Below, piece after piece: positions 1-6,466 of a stretch of 7,566 nt of DNA. A program made the translations under genes and the position numbers. The stretch spans positions 1 through 7,566 of the forward strand of contig JAEDIZ010000100.1 of NCBI GenBank assembly GCA_016296635.1, given 5' to 3'. The number at the start of each line of letters is the position of its first letter. Positions within the stretch are counted from its first letter, which is position 1. This stretch comes from Oscillospiraceae bacterium (GTDB lineage Bacteria > Bacillota > Clostridia > Oscillospirales > Oscillospiraceae). Below the pieces are notes generated by a model. The model did not search any database. It saw only the letters and a list, made by a program, of their open reading frames with translations, and had not been told where the DNA came from.

Positions 1-1071
1 CTCAAAACTTTGAATAATGGAGACAAGGTCACCGGTACCGTTATGGCCATTGGTTCTACTGAGATCGAAGTCGATCTGGGAACCAAGCACACTGCGTACA
101 TCCCGCTGGACGATTTCTCCAGCGATCCTACTGTGAAGCCCGAAGATGTGGTCAAAGTCGGCGATCAGATCGAAGCAGTCGTTGTCCATGTCAATGACGG
201 CGAAGGCGTTGTTCGCCTGTCCAAGAAGCGTCTGGAAGCCGGCAAGGCTTGGGACGATTTGGAAGCTGCTGTTGAGAGCAAGGAAATCGTAGAAGGCGTT
301 GTCACCGAAGAGAACAAGGGCGGCGTTGTCGTCATGGTCAAGGGCCTGCGCGTTTTCGTTCCCGCTTCCCAGTCCGGTGTTGCCAAGGGCGGCGATCTGG
401 CTGAACTGGTCAAGAAGACCGTGAAGCTCCGCGTTACTGAGGTCAACCGTGCCCGCCGCCGCGTGGTCGGTTCCATCCGTGCCGTCTCTTCCGAGCTGCG
501 CAAGGCTGCTCAGGAAAAGATCTGGAGCGAAATCGAAGTTGGCAAGCAGTATCACGGCACCGTCAAGTCCCTGACTTCCTACGGCGCATTCGTTGATATC
601 GGCGGCGTTGACGGTATGGTTCATGTTTCCGAACTGAGCTGGAACCGCGTCAAGAACCCCGCTGAGGTTGTCAAGGTCGGTGACGAGATCGATGTTTTCG
701 TTATCGCTCTCGATCCGGAAAAGAAGAAGATCAGCCTTGGCTACAAGACCGAGGAAAACAACCCCTGGACCATCTTCACCAACAAGTATCAGGTCGGTGA
801 TGTTGCAACTGCAAAGGTTGTTAAGCTGATGACCTTCGGCGCATTTGCTGAGATCCTGCCTGGCGTTGACGGCCTGATCCACATTTCTCAGATCGCTGAC
901 CGCCGCATCGGCAAGCCCGAAGACGTTCTGTCTGAAGGTCAGGAAGTCGACGCAAAGATCATCGACATCGACACCGAGCACAAGAGAATCTCCCTCTCCA
1001 TCCGCGCTCTGCTCGCTCCGGCAGCAGAAGCTGAAGAGGAAGCTGTTGAAGAAGCTCCCGTCGAGGAATAA
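1..1071 (+). CDS. rpsA: S1 RNA-binding domain protein (30S ribosomal protein S1 type), 5' end outside window; possibly the C-terminal part of an IspH-S1 fusion
   Basis: This protein binds RNA and, as the S1 family, helps bring mRNA to the 30S subunit in the cytoplasm. Four S1 (OB-fold) domains are visible, at about residues 4-73, 91-160, 178-247 and 264-335 counted from the TTG at 10. Domains 3 and 4 carry the classic cores YGAFVDIGGVDGMVHVSELS and FGAFAEILPGVDGLIHISQI. An acidic Ala/Glu tail ends the protein. The frame is already open at base 1 (Leu-Lys-Thr precede the TTG) and no ribosome-binding site fits in the nine bases before it, so the TTG is internal and the gene is cut by the window edge. 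In many Clostridia this S1 unit is fused behind IspH (LytB, the last enzyme of the MEP isoprenoid pathway), and the residues leading into domain 1 resemble that junction. The fusion is inference because the IspH part would lie off the edge. The S1 assignment itself is secure. Confidence 0.93.
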   Translation, partial: LKTLNNGDKVTGTVMAIGSTEIEVDLGTKHTAYIPLDDFSSDPTVKPEDVVKVGDQIEAVVVHVNDGEGVVRLSKKRLEAGKAWDDLEAAVESKEIVEGVVTEENKGGVVVMVKGLRVFVPASQSGVAKGGDLAELVKKTVKLRVTEVNRARRRVVGSIRAVSSELRKAAQEKIWSEIEVGKQYHGTVKSLTSYGAFVDIGGVDGMVHVSELSWNRVKNPAEVVKVGDEIDVFVIALDPEKKKISLGYKTEENNPWTIFTNKYQVGDVATAKVVKLMTFGAFAEILPGVDGLIHISQIADRRIGKPEDVLSEGQEVDAKIIDIDTEHKRISLSIRALLAPAAEAEEEAVEEAPVEE

Positions 1072-1083
1072 TTTCGATCACCC

Positions 1084-1113
1084 AAAACCGGCAGGCAGTT
1101 GTCTGCCGGTTTT
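1084..1113 (+). terminator. Hairpin after the S1 gene, intrinsic terminator or attenuator
   Basis: A perfect 11-bp stem pairs AAAACCGGCAG (1084-1094) with CTGCCGGTTTT (1103-1113) around an 8-base loop. It sits 12 bases after the S1 stop. The T tract is only the four T's that close the stem, followed by GTCTCT, so termination may be partial. The next gene's ribosome-binding site starts 11 bases later, so readthrough could supply that gene. Confidence 0.7.
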
Positions 1114-1140
1114 GTCTCTGCAAGAAAGGAGACTGGGACA

Positions 1141-1569
1141 ATGAATATTTTGATTACCGTTGGCAGTATCGTTCTTGGATTTCTGGCGTGGGTTCTCGGT
1201 TTGAGCGCCATCGTATGTGCCGGAAACAGAAAGCCGAAGCGCAGCATGAGCTGCACGACCTTCAGTTTTATTGCCTGCCTTGGTGGCGTGTGTCTGCAGT
1301 ATTTTGACCTGGTCAGACAGATCGCAGAAAAGACCACGGATACGATTTCCGGTTCTGTTCATGTGATATGGTTCGTGATCCTGGTAATCGCCGGCGTGAC
1401 TGCAGCGCTCAATCTGCTGGCGGGACTTCTGCGGCTGATCCGCAAGCCGAAAAAAGATCAGGCCCCTGCTGAAAAGCCGGAAGAGACGGCTGCACCGGGG
1501 TACTTCACGGCGTCAGCACCCTCCATGGCGGACAGCGCAGCTGCAATGATGGAAAAAACGGAAGACTGA
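1141..1569 (+). CDS. Small three-helix membrane protein, unknown function
   Basis: The protein has 142 residues and I do not recognise a family. Three hydrophobic segments are clear, at about 3-27, 38-58 and 73-97. Basic stretches follow helix 1 (NRKPKR, 29-34) and helix 3 (RKPKK, 101-105). By the positive-inside rule this puts the N-terminus outside, the first loop inside, the second loop outside and the roughly 40-residue Ala/Pro/Glu-rich tail in the cytoplasm. The tail looks disordered. I chose ATG 1141 because AAAGGAG (1125-1131) lies nine bases upstream; a TTG at 1099 in the same frame falls inside the terminator hairpin and has no such site. The gene follows S1 on the same strand with no clear promoter in the short gap, so it may depend on readthrough or on a promoter in the end of the S1 gene. 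No catalytic motif is visible. It is probably a real gene given the site, the topology and the strong terminator after it. Confidence 0.8.
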   Translation: MNILITVGSIVLGFLAWVLGLSAIVCAGNRKPKRSMSCTTFSFIACLGGVCLQYFDLVRQIAEKTTDTISGSVHVIWFVILVIAGVTAALNLLAGLLRLIRKPKKDQAPAEKPEETAAPGYFTASAPSMADSAAAMMEKTED

Positions 1570-1589
1570 ATCTGATATCGTAGTGCAGG

Positions 1590-1633
1590 AAAACCGACCG
1601 AAAGAGAAATCTTTCAGTCGGTTTTTGTTGTTT
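1590..1633. terminator. Strong intrinsic terminator between convergent genes
   Basis: AAAACCGA (1590-1597) pairs with TCGGTTTT (1618-1625). The stem continues inward with one C-A mismatch to a GAAA tetraloop (1606-1609), giving about 15 paired positions. A T-rich run (TTTTTGTTGTTT) follows on the + strand, so it clearly ends the membrane-protein gene, whose stop is 20 bases upstream. It also lies 17 bases past the stop of the leftward ABC-F gene. It could serve that strand too, although the leftward T tract is limited to the T's in the stem. Confidence 0.85.
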
Positions 1634-1650
1634 CGCTGCAGCTAAGACGG

Positions 1651-3255
1651 TTATTCCGCACCCAGCTTCCAGTCGAGATATTCGTCGTAGGTGCCGAGAC
1701 GGTCGATAATCTTGCCGTCCGGCTGGAATTCAATGACGCGGTTGCAGGAGGTTTGCAGCAGCTCATGGTCATGGCTTGCCAGCAGGACATTTCCCGGGAA
1801 GGCGCAGACGCCTTTGTTGACGGCCTGAATGGCTTCCATGTCGAGATGGTTGGTGGGCTGATCCAGTAAAATGACATTTGCGCCGGAGAGCATCATCCGC
1901 GAGAGCATGCACCGCACCTTTTCGCCGCCGGACAGCACATTGACGGGCTTGAAGACTTCTTCACCGGAGAACAGCATCCTGCCCAAAAAGCCACGCAGAT
2001 AGACATCGTCCTTTTTTGCCGAATACGGACGGATCCAGTCCACCAGAGAATCGGTGCAGCCTTCAAAGTAGTCGGTATTGTCCTTGGGAAGATAGGAGGT
2101 CGTGACGGTCTGTCCCCATTTGACGTTGCCTTCATCCGGCTCCAGTTCGCCCATGAGGATTTTGAACATGGTGGTCTGCGCCAGTTCATTTTCACCGACA
2201 AAAGCGATCTTGTCATTTTTGTTCACGATGAAGCTGACCTTGTCCAGCAGCTTCACGCCGTCAACGGTTTTGGAAACTTCGGTCACGAACAGAATGTCCT
2301 TGCCGACCTCGCGCTCACGCTCAAAGCCCACGAAGGGATAGCGGCGGGAGGAGGCGGGAAGCTCTTCAACGGAAAGCTTGTCCAGCAGCTTGCGGCGGGA
2401 GGTCGCCTGTTTGCTCTTGGCCTTGTTGGCGGCAAAGCGGGCAATGAAGGTTTGCAGCTCGGCAATCTTTTCCTCGGCGCGTTTGTTCTTGTTGCGGATG
2501 AGCTGCTGAATGAGCTGCGAGGATTCATACCAGAAATCATAGTTGCCGACATAGAGCTTGATCTTACCGTAGTCGATATCGACAATGTGGGTGCAGACGG
2601 TGTTGAGGAAATGGCGATCGTGGCTGACCACGATGACAAGGCCGGTGTCCTCGTAGTCCAAAATGAAGTTTTCGAGCCAGCGGATGGCTTCAATATCGAG
2701 GTTGTTGGTAGGCTCGTCAAGCACGATGATATCGGGCTTTCCGAAAAGCGCCTGCGCCAGCAGCACCTTGACCTTCAGTCGGCCGTCAGTGTTTGCCATG
2801 AGATCGCCGTGCAGCTCCACGGGAACGCCAAGCCCCTGCAGCAGCTTACTGGCATCGGATTCTGCTTCCCAGCCGTCCATTTCCGCAAATTCCGTTTCCA
2901 GCTCGCTGGCGCGCATGCCGTCTTCTTCGGAGAAGTCCGGCTTTTCATAAAGCGCGTCCTTTTCCTTCATCACGTCATACAGATGCTGATTGCCCATAAT
3001 GACGGTGTCAAGGATCGTATACTCGTCATACCGGAACTGATCCTGCTTCAGAACGGACATTCTTGCACCGGGCTTGACGATGACCTGACCGGAGGTGGGC
3101 TCCAACGCACCCGACAGAATTTTGACCAGCGTGGACTTGCCTGCGCCGTTGGCGCCGATGACGCCGTAGCAGTTGCCCGGTGTAAAGGTCAGATCTACAT
3201 TCTTGAACAGCACGCTGCCGCCAAACTGCATACCGATATTATTAAGTGTTACCAT
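1651..3255 (-). CDS. ykpA: ABC-F family ATPase, YkpA/YbiT subfamily
   Basis: This is a soluble twin-cassette ABC protein of 534 residues with no membrane segments. ABC-F proteins bind the ribosome near the E site and act on translation; the exact job of the YkpA/YbiT branch is not settled. NBD1 has an intact Walker A (GANGAGKST, 34-42), Walker B (VLDEPTNNLD, 178-187) and H-switch (SHDR, 211-214). Its signature position reads ANTDGRLKVKV (154-164) rather than LSGGE. A charged helical linker (about 245-300) contains FAANKAKSKQATSRRKLLDK, typical of the family. NBD2 has a perfect signature (LSGGEKVR, 441-448) and H-switch (SHDH, 494-497). Its Walker A is degenerate (GENELAQTT, 354-362, no lysine), and Walker B reads LLDQPTNHLD with Gln466 in place of the catalytic Glu (codon at 1858-1860). 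I chose ATG 3255 because AAGGAG (3265-3270) lies nine bases upstream; a TTG six codons earlier overlaps that site. It is transcribed divergently from htpG. Confidence 0.94.
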   Translation of the reverse strand: MVTLNNIGMQFGGSVLFKNVDLTFTPGNCYGVIGANGAGKSTLVKILSGALEPTSGQVIVKPGARMSVLKQDQFRYDEYTILDTVIMGNQHLYDVMKEKDALYEKPDFSEEDGMRASELETEFAEMDGWEAESDASKLLQGLGVPVELHGDLMANTDGRLKVKVLLAQALFGKPDIIVLDEPTNNLDIEAIRWLENFILDYEDTGLVIVVSHDRHFLNTVCTHIVDIDYGKIKLYVGNYDFWYESSQLIQQLIRNKNKRAEEKIAELQTFIARFAANKAKSKQATSRRKLLDKLSVEELPASSRRYPFVGFEREREVGKDILFVTEVSKTVDGVKLLDKVSFIVNKNDKIAFVGENELAQTTMFKILMGELEPDEGNVKWGQTVTTSYLPKDNTDYFEGCTDSLVDWIRPYSAKKDDVYLRGFLGRMLFSGEEVFKPVNVLSGGEKVRCMLSRMMLSGANVILLDQPTNHLDMEAIQAVNKGVCAFPGNVLLASHDHELLQTSCNRVIEFQPDGKIIDRLGTYDEYLDWKLGAE

Positions 3256-3284
3256 GCAAAGTAGCTCCTTCAACAGTTTTTTTC

Positions 3285-3293
3285 ATTTTACCA
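3285..3293 (-). promoter_or_regulatory. Extended -10 promoter for the ABC-F gene
   Basis: Read leftward, the sequence is TGGTAAAAT: a TG at 3293-3292, one base, then a TAAAAT box (3290-3285). This is an extended -10 with five of six consensus positions. No good -35 hexamer lies 16-18 bases upstream, which suits an extended -10 promoter. Transcription would begin near 3278, leaving a leader of about 23 bases that carries AAGGAG at 3265-3270. Confidence 0.55.
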
Positions 3294-3352
3294 TACTTCC
3301 GGTGCGAAAGAAAGCGGGCTTCTGAACAGATTATGAATTTTCAAGAAAAGAC

Positions 3353-3380
3353 TTGCAAAATGGAAAAACCGTACTATAAT
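3353..3380 (+). promoter_or_regulatory. Sigma-A type promoter for htpG
   Basis: The -35 box is TTGCAA (3353-3358), matching four of six consensus positions. After a 16-base spacer comes a perfect TATAAT (3375-3380). The expected start, about seven bases on, falls at the first bases of the CIRCE element, which is the usual arrangement for HrcA-repressed genes. Confidence 0.85.
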
Positions 3381-3385
3381 ACAAA

Positions 3386-3412
3386 TTAGCACTCATATCA
3401 TGTGAGTGCTAA
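3386..3412. promoter_or_regulatory. CIRCE operator (HrcA binding site), perfect consensus
   Basis: TTAGCACTC (3386-3394), nine bases, then GAGTGCTAA (3404-3412). This matches the CIRCE consensus at all 18 arm positions. One more A-T pair extends each arm inward. It lies between the htpG -10 box and the ribosome-binding site (AGGAGG, 3417-3422), so bound HrcA should block htpG transcription until heat or unfolded protein titrates GroEL away from HrcA. hrcA itself is not in the window. Confidence 0.97.
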
Positions 3413-3432
3413 AATTAGGAGGATGTGAAATT

Positions 3433-5328
3433 ATGGCAAAGAAACAATTCCAGGCGGAATCCAAGCGCCTGCTCGATCTGATGATCAATTCCATCTATAC
3501 CCACCAGGAAATTTTTCTGCGTGAGATCATATCCAACGCCTCTGACGCCATCGACAAACTGGCATATCAGGCGCTGACAGATGAAAATGTCGGTCTGAAC
3601 CGCAGTGATTTTGCCATTGAACTTTCTGTTGATGAGGCAAACCGCTCTATCATGGTGCGCGATAACGGCATCGGCATGGATCAGGACGAAATGGAAAAGA
3701 ACCTCGGCACCATCTGCCGCTCCGGCAGCCTGCAGTTCAAGCAGGAGATGGACAAGGGCAAGGATGCGGATGTGGACATCATCGGCCAGTTCGGCGTCGG
3801 TTTCTATTCTGCATTCATGGTGGCAGATACCGTGACAGTCATCTCCAGGAAATACGGCAGCGATGAGGCATATATGTGGACATCTTCCGGCGCAGATGGC
3901 TATACCATTGCCAAATGCACCAAGAAAAATGTCGGCACGGATGTGATCATGAAGCTCAAGGCCGATACCGAGGACGAGAACTACTCCCGCTTCCTGCAGT
4001 CATGGGAGCTGCAGAACCTCATTCACAAGTATTCCGACTATATCCGCTATCCGATCAAGATGGAAGTGGAAAAGACCCGCGTCAAGGAAGGCACTGCGGA
4101 TTCCGAGAAACCGGAATATGAATCCTATAAGGAGATCGAAACCCTCAATTCCATGGTTCCTATCTGGCAGAAGGCCAAGAAGGATGTGACCGAGGAAGAA
4201 TACAACGAATTCTACAAGGAACATTTCTTTGATTTTGAAGATCCCGTTGCGGTGATCCATACCAGCGTAGAGGGCGCGGTGTCCTACAAGGCATTGCTCT
4301 ACATTCCGGCGAAGGCTCCCTATGATTTCTATACTAAGGAATTTAAGAAGGGCCTGCAGCTGTATTCCTCCGGTGTGATGATCATGGAAAACTGCGCAGA
4401 TCTGCTGCCGGACTGCTTCCGCTTTGTCCGCGGCGTGGTGGATTCGCAGGATCTGAGCCTCAATATCTCCCGTGAAATGCTGCAGCACGACCGTCAGCTC
4501 AAGTTCATTGCCCAAAATCTGGAGAAGAAGATCAAGGCAGAGCTGCAGAAGCTGATGGAGAATGACCGCGAGAAGTATGAAAAGTTCTATGCCGGGTTCG
4601 CGACGCAGCTGAAGTACGGCACTCTCAACGATTACGGCGCGAAAAAGGAAACCATGCAGGATCTGCTGCTCTACTGGTCCAGCAAGGAGGAGAAGCTCGT
4701 TTCCTTCAAGGATTACACCGCAGCAATGCCCGAGGAGCAGAAGTATATCTATTATGCTTCCGGCGAGACCCGCGAGCGCTTGGCGCAGCTTCCGCAGATG
4801 GAAACGCTGAAGGCCAAGGGCTATGATGTCCTGTTCATGACCGAGGAAGTGGACGGTTTCATTCCGCAGACGCTGATGAAATACGGCGAAAAGGAATTCC
4901 GCTCCGTCACGCAGGAGGATCTCGGCCTTGCATCCGACGAGGAGAAGAAGTGCACCGAGGAGAAAACTGAGAAGGCAAAGCAGACCATTGATTTCATCAA
5001 GGAAACGCTGGGCGAGCGCGTCAAGGAAGTGCGGCTGAGCAGCAATCTCGGCAGCCATCCGGTTTGCATGGTTCCTGCGGAAGGCATGACCTTCGAAATG
5101 GAAAAATACTTTAAGCGCCTCAATCCCGATGCCGATATGAAGGCGAACCGCGTTCTGGAGCTCAATCCTGACCATGCGGTGTTCGGCAAGCTGCAGATCG
5201 CCGTGGCGCAGGATCAGGGCAAGGCTGCAAAGCTTGTGAAGATTCTGCATGCGCAGGCGCTTCTCATGGCAGATCTGCCCATTGAAAACGCAGCAGAATA
5301 TACCGATCTGATCTACGAACTGCTGTAA
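3433..5328 (+). CDS. htpG: HtpG, Hsp90-family molecular chaperone
   Basis: HtpG is the cytoplasmic bacterial Hsp90, an ATP-driven dimeric chaperone that remodels client proteins, often with DnaK. The 631-residue length is normal. The N-terminal GHKL ATPase domain (about 1-215) shows REIISNASDAIDKL with catalytic Glu31 and Asn35, the ADP-contact motif DNGIGM (77-82) and the lid glycine motif GQFGVGFYS. The middle domain has the conserved block from LYSSGVMIMENCADLLP into the SLNISREMLQ region, which includes the arginine expected to contact ATP. The C-terminal dimerisation domain holds SSNLGSHPVCMV. There is no MEEVD tail, as expected for bacteria. I chose ATG 3433 because AGGAGG (3417-3422) lies ten bases upstream; an in-frame GTG at 3406 falls inside the CIRCE operator and cannot be the start. 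The gene is monocistronic, with a hairpin 18 bases after the stop. CIRCE predicts HrcA control. Confidence 0.98.
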   Translation: MAKKQFQAESKRLLDLMINSIYTHQEIFLREIISNASDAIDKLAYQALTDENVGLNRSDFAIELSVDEANRSIMVRDNGIGMDQDEMEKNLGTICRSGSLQFKQEMDKGKDADVDIIGQFGVGFYSAFMVADTVTVISRKYGSDEAYMWTSSGADGYTIAKCTKKNVGTDVIMKLKADTEDENYSRFLQSWELQNLIHKYSDYIRYPIKMEVEKTRVKEGTADSEKPEYESYKEIETLNSMVPIWQKAKKDVTEEEYNEFYKEHFFDFEDPVAVIHTSVEGAVSYKALLYIPAKAPYDFYTKEFKKGLQLYSSGVMIMENCADLLPDCFRFVRGVVDSQDLSLNISREMLQHDRQLKFIAQNLEKKIKAELQKLMENDREKYEKFYAGFATQLKYGTLNDYGAKKETMQDLLLYWSSKEEKLVSFKDYTAAMPEEQKYIYYASGETRERLAQLPQMETLKAKGYDVLFMTEEVDGFIPQTLMKYGEKEFRSVTQEDLGLASDEEKKCTEEKTEKAKQTIDFIKETLGERVKEVRLSSNLGSHPVCMVPAEGMTFEMEKYFKRLNPDADMKANRVLELNPDHAVFGKLQIAVAQDQGKAAKLVKILHAQALLMADLPIENAAEYTDLIYELL

Positions 5329-5346
5329 TCAAAAGTAAACACAAGA

Positions 5347-5382
5347 AACAGCGCCCCGTCACTCAAATGATGGGGCGCTGTT
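5347..5382. terminator. GC-rich hairpin between convergent htpG and the DUF4015 gene
   Basis: AACAGCGCCCC (5347-5357) pairs with GGGGCGCTGTT (5372-5382), and the stem can continue with four more pairs, one of them G-T, to a six-base loop (5362-5367). The stem is very stable. Only a loose T-rich stretch (TTCATATAATTT) follows on the + strand, and a similarly loose one (TTTCTTGTGTTT) on the other. It probably ends both htpG and the leftward prmA-DUF4015 transcript. Confidence 0.75.
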
Positions 5383-5391
5383 CATATAATT

Positions 5392-6426
5392 TCAGTTCAG
5401 ATCGAGAAGCGGATGCAGAACGCTGCAGGCATCAAATCGTGTATCCCGGGAGACGGTCAAAAATGCGACCTGCCGTTCGGGTGCCTCCATCATATCCTTG
5501 ACGGAAGACATGACGCTGTCGACCTGCGAAGCCTGATCTGTGGTTACAAAGATGCGGTCGGCATATTCTGCGACTGCAGGCTCGCGGGTGCCGAAGCAGA
5601 CACCCAAACCGGAGCCTTCCAGATTGGCGGCGATGTTATCTGCGGCGTCCAGAACAGCTTCCGGACGTGTGATATCGTCATAGGGCCAGCGAATATCGTC
5701 ATCGTTCGGCAGATAGAAATCATCGAACAGAACTTCATCAAAGCCCAGCGTTTTCAGCTCCAATGCGATGGAACAGAGCAGACCCTGCACACTCTTGTCA
5801 TAGGGATTGAGCCAGTAGCAGCGGCGGCCGTCCATCCACAGAGCGCCGGAGGACATGGCAAGCGCCTGCGCCTGATGCTTTTCTGCATAGTTCGGCTCGG
5901 AGAAAGCGGGAACCCGGGCAATCAGCGCAAGCTTTGGCGTGGAAGCCAGTTCCTTGATCAGCGCATCGATCGCTTCAATATCTGCGTCGGCTTTCACGCT
6001 TCCGGGAAGCTCCGAGGAATAGTAGTAGTTGCCGAACACACTCTTGACATCGATCAGAATGGCGTTACAGCCCTGCAAATCGTCAAGCGCGGCCTTTACC
6101 TCGTCAAGATGCTTCATAAGCATGGTGGTGGTAATATAATAGCCGTTCAGCTGCAGCTCCAACGTGGGCGTTTCACCATCGGCAGGCAGCACATTGAGAT
6201 CTGTTTCAAAGGGGAAATCGGCAGGATCCGGCTTTTCCGAAAGAGTGCCGGTCGGTACGATTTTCTGATCGTAATCCAGCTTCGCTTTGCCGTTTTCATA
6301 TTTGATATAACGGCCGAGATAGAGAAATCTGCAGAATACAATCGCGGCGATCAGCAGCGCTGCGCCCAGAATGATCAGCAGCGTAATGCGCAGATTGCGT
6401 TTGTTGCGGTATGAAAAAATACGCAA
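5392..6426 (-). CDS. Membrane-anchored DUF4015 protein, putative glycoside hydrolase
   Basis: The 344-residue protein starts with a short basic stretch (YRNKRNLR) and one hydrophobic helix (about 14-32) without a clear cleavage site, so it is probably anchored with the rest outside. Residues about 94-300 resemble DUF4015, a TIM-barrel family annotated as putative glycoside hydrolase. The matching landmarks in order are NGYYITTTML (94-103), AILIDVK with Asp126 on a predicted strand, LALIARVPAF (166-175), LWMDGRRCYWLNPYDKSVQ (196-214) and GFDEVLFDDFYLP (228-240). This last motif corresponds to the family's FD-x-x-RFP strand. The substrate is unknown; a cell-wall or capsule glycan is only a guess. 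Translation starts at TTG 6426, supported by AAGGAGG (6436-6442) nine bases upstream; no ATG suits that site. It lies 40 bases after prmA on the same strand and is probably co-transcribed. The family call is from memory of family landmarks and fairly confident; enzymatic activity is unproven. Confidence 0.8.
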   Translation of the reverse strand: MRIFSYRNKRNLRITLLIILGAALLIAAIVFCRFLYLGRYIKYENGKAKLDYDQKIVPTGTLSEKPDPADFPFETDLNVLPADGETPTLELQLNGYYITTTMLMKHLDEVKAALDDLQGCNAILIDVKSVFGNYYYSSELPGSVKADADIEAIDALIKELASTPKLALIARVPAFSEPNYAEKHQAQALAMSSGALWMDGRRCYWLNPYDKSVQGLLCSIALELKTLGFDEVLFDDFYLPNDDDIRWPYDDITRPEAVLDAADNIAANLEGSGLGVCFGTREPAVAEYADRIFVTTDQASQVDSVMSSVKDMMEAPERQVAFLTVSRDTRFDACSVLHPLLDLN

Positions 6427-6466
6427 GGCTTAATGCCTCCTTACTGGCGGGAAGTATGCAGACAGA

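Noticed and set aside
1099..1140. Membrane-protein start at TTG 1099
   Set aside because: It falls within the loop of the terminator hairpin and has no ribosome-binding site, whereas ATG 1141 has AAAGGAG at nine bases.
2452..3264. Open frame of 270 codons on the + strand opposite the ABC-F gene
   Set aside because: It is fully antisense to a clear ABC-F gene with intact motifs, shows no recognisable domain and is a by-product of GC-rich codon use.
3256..3273. ABC-F start at TTG 3273, adding six residues
   Set aside because: The extra codons contain the AAGGAG itself, which is spaced nine bases from ATG 3255.
3406..3432. htpG start at GTG 3406, adding nine residues
   Set aside because: The GTG lies inside the right arm of the CIRCE operator and the extension reads through the AGGAGG. 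ATG 3433 has proper spacing and gives the family's normal N-terminus.
4000..5250. Open frame of 416 codons on the - strand opposite htpG
   Set aside because: It is fully antisense to htpG, with a Leu/His-rich translation typical of reverse-strand shadows and no domain or start signal.
5413..6414. Open frame of 333 codons on the + strand opposite the DUF4015 gene
   Set aside because: The reverse strand carries the recognisable protein with TTG start, strong ribosome-binding site and membrane anchor; the + frame has neither a site nor motifs.
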